Shown here: one piece after another, positions 7,977 to 16,423 of the stretch
Position numbering within the stretch: position 1 is the stretch's first letter
Layout: the number at the start of each line of letters is the position of its first letter
Source of the DNA: UMGS1889 sp964540575
Lineage (GTDB): Bacteria > Bacillota > Clostridia > Oscillospirales > Ruminococcaceae
Direction of reading: 5' to 3'
NCBI GenBank assembly: GCA_964540575.1
Contig: CAZINI010000023.1
Location: forward strand, 1-45,181
Length of the DNA stretch: 45,181 bases
Position numbers and translations under genes: made by a program
The notes under the pieces: generated by a model
The model's database searches: none
Told to the model about the DNA's origin: nothing
What the model saw: the letters and a program-made list of their open reading frames with translations, nothing else

Positions 7977-9236
7977 TTATTTCAGATAAAATGCCTTTGC
8001 ACCGTGGCTTTCAAGGCTGACCGAGATAGTCTTTTCGGCGGATATTTCGTCACCGCTCCAAAGCTCCGTACCCTTTACGGCATCATATATTTCCAAATCG
8101 GAAAGGGATATTTCGATGCTGCTGTCCTTGTCCCCTGCATTGAATATTGCCGCATACTGTCCGCCCTCGGAGCTTGCCGCCGTCCAGAGAACGTGTTCGA
8201 CGCCGTTTATCTCTTTACGCCAAACCTGATGGGAGTGGCGGGCGTTTCGATGCATTTTCAGGATATTTTCGTTGGTGATAAGGCTCATGGTGAAGTCATC
8301 GAACTTGGTCATTTCACCGCCGATTATCAAAGGCGAACGGAAAATGCACCACAGCGTCATCATAGTTATCTGCTCGGGCTTTGTGAATTTTGTGGTGATA
8401 TTTTCATCGTAATCCTGCAAAATAGCCCCGATGGGAAGCATATCCGCATCAGCCCAGTGACCCGCTCCGTTATGGTGAGCCCACTTTTCGCATCTCTCGA
8501 ACATATTATAGAGAAGCTCCCACTTATCCCAGAAATCGTCGGTGATACGCCACATATTGGACACCTGCTTGTAAAGCTCTGCCTTTTCAAGCAGTGCAGG
8601 TCCCGGCGAAAGGCTGAGTATCATATCCCGACCGCAGCCGTGAAGTGCCTCGCTGAGCATGACCAGCTCCGCCTCCTCGTGGGGAAGCTCTCTTGCAATA
8701 TCGTCGCACTTGATGAAATCCACGCCCCAGGAAGCGTACAGCTCAAAAAGGCTGTCATAGTAAGCCCTTGCCCCCTCCTTGGACGGGTCAACGCCGTACA
8801 TATCCGTGTTCCATGCACAGATGCTTGCTGTCTTTGCTATCTGACGGGCGGTCTTGTCGGTACCCTTTATCGCCGTGTTTTTGTGAACTGCCTGACGGGG
8901 AATACCCCTCATTATGTGGATACCGAATTTAAGTCCCAGCGAATGGACATACTCTGCCAGCGGTGCAAAGCCCTTCCCTCCTGCTGAGGACGGAAATCTG
9001 TTCTCAGCGGGAATAAGCCGTGAATACTCGTCCATACAAAGCTCGGTGAATGGGTCATACTCGTGGGTCTTGGCACACGGTGCACTCCACTGAATATCAA
9101 CGGTAACATACTCCCAGCCGTACTGTTTCAGGTGTTTCGCCATAAATTCGGCGTTTTTCCTTACGGTTTCCTCATTGACTGCTGCTCCGTAGCAGTCCCA
9201 GCTGTTCCAGCCCATAGGTGCGGTTTTCATATTCAT
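7977..9236 (-). CDS. GH27 family glycosidase, probable alpha-galactosidase
   Basis: The 419-residue protein has the GH27 core: APMGWNSWDCYG near the N-terminus, YVTVDIQW, LKFGIHIMRG, the nucleophile segment DFIKCDD, a likely acid/base in RITDDFWD, and GHWADADMLPIGAI. A beta-sandwich C-terminal domain follows from about residue 325. There is no signal peptide, so it acts inside the cell on imported galactosides such as galactomannan or raffinose-type oligosaccharides. GH27 also includes beta-L-arabinopyranosidases and isomaltodextranases, so the exact linkage is unproven. The start follows GGAGG by 8 bases; an earlier ATG precedes that site. It is the last gene of a likely three-gene operon with an MFS permease. 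Confidence 0.88.
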   Translation of the reverse strand: MNMKTAPMGWNSWDCYGAAVNEETVRKNAEFMAKHLKQYGWEYVTVDIQWSAPCAKTHEYDPFTELCMDEYSRLIPAENRFPSSAGGKGFAPLAEYVHSLGLKFGIHIMRGIPRQAVHKNTAIKGTDKTARQIAKTASICAWNTDMYGVDPSKEGARAYYDSLFELYASWGVDFIKCDDIARELPHEEAELVMLSEALHGCGRDMILSLSPGPALLEKAELYKQVSNMWRITDDFWDKWELLYNMFERCEKWAHHNGAGHWADADMLPIGAILQDYDENITTKFTKPEQITMMTLWCIFRSPLIIGGEMTKFDDFTMSLITNENILKMHRNARHSHQVWRKEINGVEHVLWTAASSEGGQYAAIFNAGDKDSSIEISLSDLEIYDAVKGTELWSGDEISAEKTISVSLESHGAKAFYLK

Positions 9237-9253
9237 AATAGTGTCCTCCCATT

Positions 9254-10417
9254 TCATGGTTTATTTTTATCAACTGTTTTATTTAGTGTTTCCGATGCGG
9301 TTATCATTAATATCAAAAATATCAGCATATAAAACGGATAACATGCTAAGCTGACATTTTCCGCAATTATCCCGAAAAGCGGCGGCATAAAGGTCGTTCC
9401 CACATATGCACTTGCCATTTGTATGCCGATTATGGACTGTGAACATTCCGTTCCGAAATTTGCGGGAACGGCGTGTATCATAGCGGGATAGATAGGTGCA
9501 CAGCCGAAGCCTATGAGGATTATCCCCGCCGCCGAGAGCCATATTCCATCCGAGGGCAGTGCGGTAAGCAAAAGTCCCGGCAGAATTATCGAAAGACCCG
9601 TGCGGATAAGAGTTCTGTCACCGACCTTATCGGCGATAAGTCCGCTGAGAAAGCGTCCCGCCGTGATACCAATGTAAAAAACAGAAGCCAGTCCTGCGGC
9701 GGTTTCGGGGTCTGTCCCCTTGAAATTGGCGAAGTAGCTGCTCGCCCATATGCCCGCTGTGGATTCCAGCGAACAATATCCGAAAAACAGCAAAAGAGCA
9801 AGGGTAACGCCTCTTATTTTCAGTGCGGCACCGATGCCCGTCGTTTTTTCGCTCTCAGCCGTTTCGGGAACGCTTTTTTTCCACATTGGCAGACTTGCAA
9901 AAATTATCGCCGTAAGGATCATCTGAATTATCGAAATAGTCCTGTAACCGCTTCTCCAGCCCGCTCCCGCCGAAAGACACTGTCCCATAATATACGGTCC
10001 CAGCGAACAGCCAACGCCCCAGAAGCAGTGGAGCCAGTTCATATTTCGGGCGGAATAGTGAAGGGCAACATAGTTGTTGAGGGCAGCGTCCACCGCTCCC
10101 GCACCCAGCCCATAGGGTATCGACCAGAAGCAAAGGGGCATAAATGATTTGGATACAGAAAATCCGAACAGTGCCGCAGCCGTCATCAGCACGCTGACAG
10201 CCGTCACAAGACCCGCCCCGAACCGACGTATGACCATCTCGGACATAAGCCCCGAAATGACCGTCCCGAAAGCGATTATCATTGTGATTATCCCCGCATA
10301 GGACAGAGGTGCACCCAATTCCTGCTGCATTACGGGCCACGCCGAGCCCGTTATGGAATCGGGCAGCCCTAGGCTTATAAAGGAAAGGTAAATTATCACA
10401 AGCAAAAACGAAAACAT
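9254..10417 (-). CDS. MFS transporter, possible sugar permease
   Basis: The 387-residue protein has about 12 hydrophobic segments in two halves and MFS features such as ISLGLPDSITGSAWP in helix 1 and an acidic/basic loop after helix 2 (SEMVIRRFG), with the matching IADKVGDR loop in the second half. It resembles the FucP/YbjJ-type branch by its helix 1 and the NNYVALHY segment. It starts 8 bases after the upstream transporter stop, following AGGTG, and ends 17 bases before the GH27 start, so coexpression suggests uptake of the GH27 substrate. This is a context inference. Confidence 0.85.
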   Translation of the reverse strand: MFSFLLVIIYLSFISLGLPDSITGSAWPVMQQELGAPLSYAGIITMIIAFGTVISGLMSEMVIRRFGAGLVTAVSVLMTAAALFGFSVSKSFMPLCFWSIPYGLGAGAVDAALNNYVALHYSARNMNWLHCFWGVGCSLGPYIMGQCLSAGAGWRSGYRTISIIQMILTAIIFASLPMWKKSVPETAESEKTTGIGAALKIRGVTLALLLFFGYCSLESTAGIWASSYFANFKGTDPETAAGLASVFYIGITAGRFLSGLIADKVGDRTLIRTGLSIILPGLLLTALPSDGIWLSAAGIILIGFGCAPIYPAMIHAVPANFGTECSQSIIGIQMASAYVGTTFMPPLFGIIAENVSLACYPFYMLIFLILMITASETLNKTVDKNKP

Positions 10418-10425
10418 TTTATCAC

Positions 10426-11319
10426 CTATTGTATATCCGATGTTTCGGGAGATGACGAGCAAAGTGCCGCTGCCGCAAGTATCATAGCCGCCCCGAGAAC
10501 AGCGGGTATCGTCAGCCTTTCATTGCAGAATATCATACCGAAAACAGCCGCTGCGGCGGGTTCCACCGATGAATAGACAGCTGCCTTTCCCGTTTCGGTA
10601 TATTTCAGTCCCGCCGAATACAGAATATAAGGTGCCGCCGAGGTGACCGCCGCAAACAAAACGGCAAACGCCGCCATTTCGGGACGAAGGTCAACCATCT
10701 GCCCTATAGCGTTCATATCCGCAAAAAACGCCGAGAACAATGCAGCAAAGCCAAATCCCCATGCAGTGACCGCAAAGGGCTTGTATCCCCTGTCAATAGC
10801 CGCACGGTTGAATATGCTGTAAAGTGCATATCCGAACGCCGAGCCTAAGCCGTACAGAACGCCCGCAGGCGTAACGGAAAATCCCCCGCTGTAAACTCCC
10901 GTCACAAGCACCAGCCCCGCCATGATCATGACAATTGCCGCAAGCTTTCTGACGGTTATTTTCTCCTTGTAAATGACCGCCGACATTGCCATTACGAACA
11001 TAGGGGAGGTGTAAAGCAGTATGGCGGCGATGGAAATGGACATCATGGAAATAGCTGTAAAATAGCAGAAATTGAAGAAAACGATGCTGAACAGTCCCAT
11101 TCCCGCAAATATCCAAATATCCCGAAAACGGAGCTTCAGCTGCTTTATATCGGTAACGGCAGCGATAACTGCCGCCATTGGCGAGGTCAGCACTGCCCGC
11201 AGGAAAACTATGCTCATTGACTCAACGCCGAATTCGTTGAAACGGCGTACAAATATCCCCAGCAGCCCCCACAGGCAGGCGGCAAGTATTATCAGAAACG
11301 GTGCAAACTTTTTTGACAT
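10426..11319 (-). CDS. EamA-family (DMT) transporter
   Basis: The 297-residue protein has ten hydrophobic helices in two EamA repeats; the family moves drugs, amino acids or metabolites. Markers include LWGLLGIFVRRFNEFG after helix 1, the AILLYTSPMFVMAMSA segment, and the second-repeat APYILYSAGLKYTETGKAAVYSSVEP block. It is the first gene of the operon continuing to the MFS and GH27 genes (8-base and 17-base gaps). The ribosome site before ATG 11319 is weak (AAGAGTG). Substrate unknown. Confidence 0.87.
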   Translation of the reverse strand: MSKKFAPFLIILAACLWGLLGIFVRRFNEFGVESMSIVFLRAVLTSPMAAVIAAVTDIKQLKLRFRDIWIFAGMGLFSIVFFNFCYFTAISMMSISIAAILLYTSPMFVMAMSAVIYKEKITVRKLAAIVMIMAGLVLVTGVYSGGFSVTPAGVLYGLGSAFGYALYSIFNRAAIDRGYKPFAVTAWGFGFAALFSAFFADMNAIGQMVDLRPEMAAFAVLFAAVTSAAPYILYSAGLKYTETGKAAVYSSVEPAAAAVFGMIFCNERLTIPAVLGAAMILAAAALCSSSPETSDIQ

Positions 11320-11352
11320 CTATCATCACTCTTGAATAAAAATACACAAGTC

Positions 11353-11381
11353 ATTTTAGCAGAATAATTTGAAATCTGCAA
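11353..11381 (-). promoter_or_regulatory. promoter of the EamA-MFS-GH27 operon
   Basis: Minus strand: TTGCAG (11381-11376), 17 bp, TAAAAT (11358-11353). A perfect palindrome GAGAATGTATTCTC lies 28 bp upstream at 11409-11422 and could be an operator for this operon. Confidence 0.65.
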
Positions 11382-11408
11382 GGGAGATATGTTACTAAAT
11401 GTTGAACC

Positions 11409-11422
11409 GAGAATGTATTCTC
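11409..11422. promoter_or_regulatory. 14-bp palindrome, possible operator
   Basis: GAGAAT and ATTCTC flank a GT centre, giving a perfect two-fold symmetric site between the divergent EamA and speD promoters. The regulator is unknown. The rest of 11320-11672 is AT-rich and holds only the two promoters and an AACATTT repeated near 11451 and 11464. Confidence 0.35.
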
Positions 11423-11577
11423 CGAAAATCTCTTCCGAAGGCGGTTTGGAACATTTCATTTAAAACATTTCCATAAAATTACTGTTGGAGCAATCGAGAG
11501 GATTTGCGAGCATTTCAAAGAAAACAAGAGAATTTATTTATCATGGTAAATTTTCATAAGAAATTTGCTGAAATCTA

Positions 11578-11606
11578 TTGACATTCTTGAAAATATAGCG
11601 TATTAT
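11578..11606 (+). promoter_or_regulatory. sigma-A promoter of the polyamine operon
   Basis: TTGACA at 11578-11583, 17 bp spacer, TATTAT at 11601-11606. The start point near 11613 leaves a leader of about 60 bases before speD. Confidence 0.85.
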
Positions 11607-11672
11607 CTAATGTGAGTGGATATGTGTGCAAAAGGTACGCCGACCGCTCCGACAATCTCCGAAAGGTATGTG

Positions 11673-12485
11673 ATGATAGGGTTGAACGAAAAGCTCACGC
11701 TTTATGGATTTAACAACCTTACTAAAACTCTCAGCTTCAATATCTACGATATTTGCTATGCAAAAAGTGAAAGAGAAAAGAAGGATTATATCAAATATAT
11801 CGATGAACAGTACAACAGTGACCGTCTGACCAAGATCCTATGCGATGTTACGGATATGATAGGTGCACACGTTCTGAACATCTCCAAGCAGGACTATGAC
11901 CCTCAGGGTGCCAGCGTTACGCTGCTGGTTTCGGAGGATTATCTGCCCAACGAGCTTATCGACGAATCCTGCAATATGCGTCACGTTCCTATCCCGGGCA
12001 AACAGGATATAGCGGGGCATCTGGACAAGAGCCATCTCACCGTCCACACCTATCCCGAATTTCATCCCGACAACGAGATAACCACATTCAGAGTGGATAT
12101 TGACGTATCCACCTGTGGGCGTATTTCCCCGCTGAACGTGCTTGATTATCTTATAGGCAGCTTTGATTCGGATATTATCACCATAGATTACAGGGTCAGG
12201 GGCTTTACAAGAGAAATTTCGGGAAAGAAGCTTTTTATGGACCATAAGATAGCTTCCATACAGGACTATATCGCCAAGGAGACCCTTGACAGATACGACG
12301 CTGTGGACATGAACGTTTATCAGGCGAACATTTTCCATACCCGTATGATGATAAAGGAGATATTCCTGCAAAACTATCTGTTTAATACCGACACATATGA
12401 GCTTGCACCCAAACGCAGGCTTGAAATAAACGACCTGCTCCGCCGTGAGATGATAGAAATTTTCAGCGGACAGAATATATTTTGA
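11673..12485 (+). CDS. speD: S-adenosylmethionine decarboxylase proenzyme, E. coli type
   Basis: SpeD makes decarboxylated AdoMet, the aminopropyl donor for spermidine. The 270-residue protein matches the long E. coli class: LTLYGFNNLTKTLSFNIYDICYA near the start and LDKSHLTVHTYPE, where self-cleavage before the serine generates the pyruvoyl cofactor. The start is the ATG at 11673 preceded by AAAGG; longer in-frame starts upstream have no ribosome site and begin before or at the predicted transcription start. It is the first gene of speD-arginine decarboxylase-speE-agmatinase. Confidence 0.95.
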   Translation: MIGLNEKLTLYGFNNLTKTLSFNIYDICYAKSEREKKDYIKYIDEQYNSDRLTKILCDVTDMIGAHVLNISKQDYDPQGASVTLLVSEDYLPNELIDESCNMRHVPIPGKQDIAGHLDKSHLTVHTYPEFHPDNEITTFRVDIDVSTCGRISPLNVLDYLIGSFDSDIITIDYRVRGFTREISGKKLFMDHKIASIQDYIAKETLDRYDAVDMNVYQANIFHTRMMIKEIFLQNYLFNTDTYELAPKRRLEINDLLRREMIEIFSGQNIF

Positions 12486-12490
12486 ATTAT

Positions 12491-12541
12491 AAGGCGGACG
12501 GCTTTTCCCGAATGGGTCAGGCTCCGCCTTGTTATTGTATA
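12491..12541 (+). other. hairpin between speD and the decarboxylase gene
   Basis: AAGGCGGA pairs with TCCGCCTT across a 32-base loop. There is no T run, so it is more likely an mRNA processing or stability element than a terminator. Confidence 0.4.
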
Positions 12542-12565
12542 TACAAATAGTCGGAGGCGAAAAAA

Positions 12566-14014
12566 ATGCTCACTCAAAACAATGCACCTATCTATGAAGC
12601 ACTGATAAAGTACAGGGACGCAAGAGTTGTCCCCTTTGACGTCCCGGGGCATAAGCACGGGCGGGGAAATCCCGAGCTTACGGAGTTTCTCGGGAAATCC
12701 TGTCTTTCCGTTGACGTAAATTCAATGAAACCGCTGGATAACCTCTGCCACCCCGTTTCCGTCATCAAGGACGCTCAGGAGCTGGCTGCGGAAGCGTTCG
12801 GGGCAAGAAGCTGCTTCTTTATGGTCGGCGGCACGACGTCAAGCGTTCAGTCCATGATACTTTCCGTCTGCAAGGCGGGAGATAAGATCATTATGCCGAG
12901 AAATGTCCACAGAAGTGCTATAAACTCGCTGGTCGTATGCGGTGCAGTCCCCGTTTACGTCAATCCGGGTATGGATTCCCGTCTGGGAATTGCCCTTGGA
13001 ATGTCCGTGGAGGACGTGGAGAAGGCTATCCTCGAAAATCCCGATGCAAAGGCGGTTTTCGTAAACAATCCTACCTATTACGGAATATGCTCCGACATAA
13101 AGGCTATTGCCGAGCTTGCCCACAAGCACGGTATGCTCTGCCTTGCGGACGAAGCCCACGGAACGCATTTCTATTTCGGCGAGGATATGCCCATGCCCGC
13201 AATGGCGGCGGGTGCGGATATGGCGTCGGTTTCCATGCATAAATCGGGCGGTTCGCTTACTCAAAGCAGCTGCCTGCTTATCGGCAAGGGCTGCACCGTC
13301 AGCGACGGTCATATACATTCGGTCATCAACCTGACTCAGACTACAAGTGCCTCCTATCTGCTGCTTTCTTCGCTGGATATTTCCCGAAGAAATCTTGCAC
13401 TGAACGGCAGAGAGATATTCTCAAAGGTAATGAGCCTTGCGGAATATGCCCGTGCGGAGATAAACAAAATAGGCGGATATTATGCGTATTCCTCCGAGCT
13501 GATTAACGGCAGGGATATTTACGATTTCGACCGCACCAAGCTTTCGGTATATACGAGAGATATTGGTCTTGCGGGCATTGAGGTGTACGATATTCTTCGT
13601 GACAGCTACGATATTCAGATAGAATTCGGCGACATAGGAAATATTCTTGCATACATTTCGGTTGGCGACCGTGAAATGGCGATAGAACGCCTTGTTTCCG
13701 CACTTTCGGAGATAAAACGCCGTTACAGCCGTGACAAGACGGGTATGCTTGAACACGAATACATAAACCCCGCCGTAAAGGTGTCCCCCCAGACGGCATT
13801 TTACGGCGAACAGGAAACTATCCCCCTGGCGGAAAGTGCAGGCAGGATAAGCAGTGAATTCGTTATGTGCTATCCTCCGGGAATACCCATCGTTGCCCCG
13901 GGCGAGCTTATTACCGAGGAAATTCTCAGATATATCGAATATTCCCGTGAAAGAGGCTGTTCACTGACGGGTCCCGAGGATATGGAGATAAGAAATATTA
14001 AGGTCCTTGCATAA
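12566..14014 (+). CDS. speA: Orn/Lys/Arg decarboxylase, probably arginine decarboxylase
   Basis: The 482-residue protein is a fold type I PLP decarboxylase of the short form found in Firmicutes. It opens with VVPFDVPGHKHGRGNP, has FFMVGGTTSSVQSMI for phosphate binding, LADEAHGTH for the cofactor ring, and SMHKSGGSLTQ with the PLP lysine. A C-terminal domain follows from about residue 370. The position between speD and speE/agmatinase argues for arginine to agmatine, the first step of the arginine route to putrescine. A lysine or ornithine preference cannot be excluded by sequence reading. The start follows GGAGG by 8 bases. Confidence 0.88.
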   Translation: MLTQNNAPIYEALIKYRDARVVPFDVPGHKHGRGNPELTEFLGKSCLSVDVNSMKPLDNLCHPVSVIKDAQELAAEAFGARSCFFMVGGTTSSVQSMILSVCKAGDKIIMPRNVHRSAINSLVVCGAVPVYVNPGMDSRLGIALGMSVEDVEKAILENPDAKAVFVNNPTYYGICSDIKAIAELAHKHGMLCLADEAHGTHFYFGEDMPMPAMAAGADMASVSMHKSGGSLTQSSCLLIGKGCTVSDGHIHSVINLTQTTSASYLLLSSLDISRRNLALNGREIFSKVMSLAEYARAEINKIGGYYAYSSELINGRDIYDFDRTKLSVYTRDIGLAGIEVYDILRDSYDIQIEFGDIGNILAYISVGDREMAIERLVSALSEIKRRYSRDKTGMLEHEYINPAVKVSPQTAFYGEQETIPLAESAGRISSEFVMCYPPGIPIVAPGELITEEILRYIEYSRERGCSLTGPEDMEIRNIKVLA

Positions 14015-14062
14015 TAAGCTTCAATAAGTAATACGGTTATATAATGATTGGAGAAATACTTT

Positions 14063-14908
14063 ATGGAATTATGGTTCAGCGAAATGCATACCCCCAATGT
14101 AAAAATGTCCATTCGTGTTGACAAGCAGCTTTACACCGAGCAGAGCGAATTCCAGCGGATAGACGTTTTCCAGAGCGAGGAATTCGGAAAATTTCTCACC
14201 CTTGACGGAATTATGATGCTCACCGAAAAGGACGAATTTATCTACCACGAAATGATAACTCACGTTGCAATGGCGTCCAATCCCGACATAAAAAAGATAC
14301 TCGTCATCGGTGCGGGTGACGGCGGAACTATCAGAGAGCTTTGCCGCTATAAGACGGTTGAACGTATAGATATGGTGGAAATTGACGAAAGAGTTGTGGC
14401 GGTTTGCCGTGAATATCTCCGTCAGACAGCCTGCCGCCTTGACGACAGCCGTGTGCATATCTATTACGAGGACGGTCTGAAATATGTCCGCCGAAAAGCC
14501 AATGAATACGACCTTATCATCGTTGACAGCACCGACCCGTTCGGTCCGGGCGAGGGACTGTTCACCAGCGAATTTTACGGCAACTGCTACAACGCTCTCA
14601 CCGAGAACGGCATTCTCGTAAATCAGCACGAAAGCCCCTACTATTCCGACGACGCACGGGCAATGCAGAGGGCACATAAGCGTATCAACGAGTTTTTCCC
14701 CATCTGCCGTGTGTATCAGGTGCATATCCCCACATATCCTTCGGGACATTGGCTGTTCGGGTATGCCTCAAAAACCGTTGACCCGCTCAAAGCGGACGCC
14801 GACAAATGGAACGCTCTCGGCATTGAAACTCAGTATTACAACACCGACCTTCACAAGGGCTGCTTTATGATACCCAACTATGTCAAAAAGTTGCTTGATG
14901 AAGCGTAA
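14063..14908 (+). CDS. speE: spermidine synthase family aminopropyltransferase
   Basis: SpeE transfers an aminopropyl group from decarboxylated AdoMet to putrescine. The 281-residue protein has the N-terminal beta-hairpin and the SPDS signatures: GKFLTLDGIMMLTEKDEFIYHE, VIGAGDGGTIRELCRY, the acidic DMVEIDERVV, IVDSTDPFGPGEGLF, and NQHESPYY. The start is ATG 14063, 9 bases after GGAG. In some bacteria the operon partner order is reversed chemically: the synthase acts on agmatine and the ureohydrolase acts afterwards on aminopropylagmatine. The gene set here is compatible with both routes. Confidence 0.93.
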   Translation: MELWFSEMHTPNVKMSIRVDKQLYTEQSEFQRIDVFQSEEFGKFLTLDGIMMLTEKDEFIYHEMITHVAMASNPDIKKILVIGAGDGGTIRELCRYKTVERIDMVEIDERVVAVCREYLRQTACRLDDSRVHIYYEDGLKYVRRKANEYDLIIVDSTDPFGPGEGLFTSEFYGNCYNALTENGILVNQHESPYYSDDARAMQRAHKRINEFFPICRVYQVHIPTYPSGHWLFGYASKTVDPLKADADKWNALGIETQYYNTDLHKGCFMIPNYVKKLLDEA

Positions 14909-14916
14909 AGCATATT

Positions 14917-15023
14917 TGTAGGGGCGGGGTTTCCCTGCCCGCATCATCGATATGTAATTTTCGGTCAAACGCTCACCGCCTGCGGGACGGGAAACCAAAG
15001 CTATGCTTTTTCCCCTACATTTT
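14917..15023. repeat. imperfect inverted-repeat intergenic element
   Basis: The ends TGTAGGGG and CCCCTACA are inverted, and inside them GGTTTCCC/GGGAAACC and a CCCGC/GCGGG pair continue the symmetry with an insertion in one arm. This looks like the TGTAGGGGCGG-type dispersed palindromes common between genes in Clostridia. It lies within the polyamine operon between speE and the agmatinase gene. Confidence 0.65.
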
Positions 15024-15065
15024 TTACGCTGTTATTGAATTAATAGAAAGACGAGGAAAATAAAT

Positions 15066-15941
15066 ATGGCACTTGAAAACAGCATTTCCGCATTTATCGG
15101 CTGCGAGGCGGCATATGACGAAAGCAAGATAGTTATATTCGGTGCACCCTACGACTGCACCACCTCTTACCGTCCCGGAACACGCTTCGGTCCTCGGGAT
15201 ATTCGGGCGGAGAGCTTCGGCATCGAAACCTATTCCCCCTATCAGGACAAGGACCTGACCGACTGCAAAATATTCGACAGCGGCGACCTTGAGCTGCGTT
15301 TTGGTTCTCCCGAATCCGCACTTGACGATATACAGGCAAGAACGGCGGAGATACTTTCCGACGGAAAGCTGCCCCTTATGCTGGGCGGCGAGCATCTGGT
15401 AACGCTGGGACAGTTCCGTGCGATTGCCGAAAAATACAACAACGACGTGTACATTCTCCACTTTGACGCTCACGCCGACCTCCGTGATGAATATCTGGGA
15501 CAGCATCTGTCCCACGCCTGCGTCCTCAGACGCTGCCACGATATTGTAGGCGACGGACGTATCTTCCAGTTCGGCATAAGAAGCGGCGACCGTGAGGAAT
15601 TCCGTTTTGCCGAGAAGCACACGATCATGTATAAAACGGGTGTAAGCGGCGTTTCCTTTGACGCTCTGCCGAACGTTATCGAAAAGCTGAAAGGCAAAAA
15701 TGTCTATCTGACCATCGACCTTGACGTTCTTGACCCTGCATTCTTCTGCGGCACGGGAACTCCCGAGGCAGGCGGTGCGACCTTCAATCAGCTGCTGGAA
15801 GCTATCATTGCTATTGGCAATTCGCTGAATATTGTGGGTGCGGATCTGAACGAACTGTCCCCGCATTATGACCAAAGCGGAGCATCTACGGCTATTGCCT
15901 GCAAGCTGCTTAGGGAAACTTTGCTGGCAATTTATCGCTGA
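15066..15941 (+). CDS. speB: agmatinase / agmatine ureohydrolase family
   Basis: The 291-residue protein is an arginase-superfamily dimanganese enzyme. Metal-ligand motifs are all present: LGGEH, FDAHADLRD, LSHAC, and IDLDVLDPAF. The substrate-loop SYRPGTRFGP matches agmatinases. It should hydrolyse agmatine to putrescine and urea, closing the arginine-putrescine-spermidine route encoded by the operon; action on aminopropylagmatine is the alternative. Start follows GAGGA by 8 bases. It is the last gene before a strong terminator, and the upstream repeat may affect its expression relative to the first three genes. Confidence 0.92.
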   Translation: MALENSISAFIGCEAAYDESKIVIFGAPYDCTTSYRPGTRFGPRDIRAESFGIETYSPYQDKDLTDCKIFDSGDLELRFGSPESALDDIQARTAEILSDGKLPLMLGGEHLVTLGQFRAIAEKYNNDVYILHFDAHADLRDEYLGQHLSHACVLRRCHDIVGDGRIFQFGIRSGDREEFRFAEKHTIMYKTGVSGVSFDALPNVIEKLKGKNVYLTIDLDVLDPAFFCGTGTPEAGGATFNQLLEAIIAIGNSLNIVGADLNELSPHYDQSGASTAIACKLLRETLLAIYR

Positions 15942-15958
15942 TAAAATTTTATACGCAA

Positions 15959-15996
15959 AAAAGAAGCGGCTCCTTGACGGGAACCGCTTTTCTTAT
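15959..15996. terminator. bidirectional terminator between speB and ridA
   Basis: AAGCGGCTCC pairs with GGGAACCGCTT (small mismatch), with a T-rich run on the plus strand and six Ts on the minus strand. It serves both convergent operons. Confidence 0.85.
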
Positions 15997-16021
15997 ATCA
16001 ATATTTCAAGCCGAAAATGCC

Positions 16022-16399
16022 TTATTTTGCAACCTCTGCAATAACCTCTACCTCAGCCAGAACATTCTTGGGCAGCTGCTTTACAGCCACACAGGAACGA
16101 GCGGGCTTGCTTGTAAAATACTTGCCGTAGATCTCGTTGAACTTTGCAAAATCGCCCATATCGGCAAGGAAACAGGTGGTCTTTACCGCTGTTTCAAAGG
16201 AAGCACCGGACGCCTTGAGCACCTCGCCGAGATTTTTCATTATCTGCTCGGTCTGTCCCTCGATGGTGTCTGCCTCAACGTTTCCGCTGGCGGGGTTGAT
16301 AGCGATCTGTCCCGAAGTGAAAACCATTCCGTTGGATACCACTGCCTGAGAGTAGGGTCCAATAGCGTCGGGAGCTGTTTTTGTGTAGATTTTTTCCAT
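16022..16399 (-). CDS. ridA: RidA family enamine/imine deaminase
   Basis: RidA hydrolyses reactive enamine/imine intermediates such as 2-aminocrotonate, the direct product of threonine dehydratase, protecting PLP enzymes. The 125-residue protein has the full family length, with IGPYSQAV near the start, FTSGQIAINP, the TTCFLADMGDF segment and the RSCVAVKQLPKNVLAEVEVIA C-terminal block containing the substrate-binding arginine and glutamate. It lies 24 bases behind ilvA with AGGAGG 8 bases before the ATG, so it is cotranscribed with the enzyme whose by-product it clears. Confidence 0.95.
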   Translation of the reverse strand: MEKIYTKTAPDAIGPYSQAVVSNGMVFTSGQIAINPASGNVEADTIEGQTEQIMKNLGEVLKASGASFETAVKTTCFLADMGDFAKFNEIYGKYFTSKPARSCVAVKQLPKNVLAEVEVIAEVAK

Positions 16400-16423
16400 T
16401 GTGAATTCCTCCTGTTATTTTTA

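Noticed and set aside
11616..11672. 19-codon N-terminal extension of SpeD
   Set aside because: No ribosome site, begins at the transcription start, and the family N-terminus matches the ATG at 11673.
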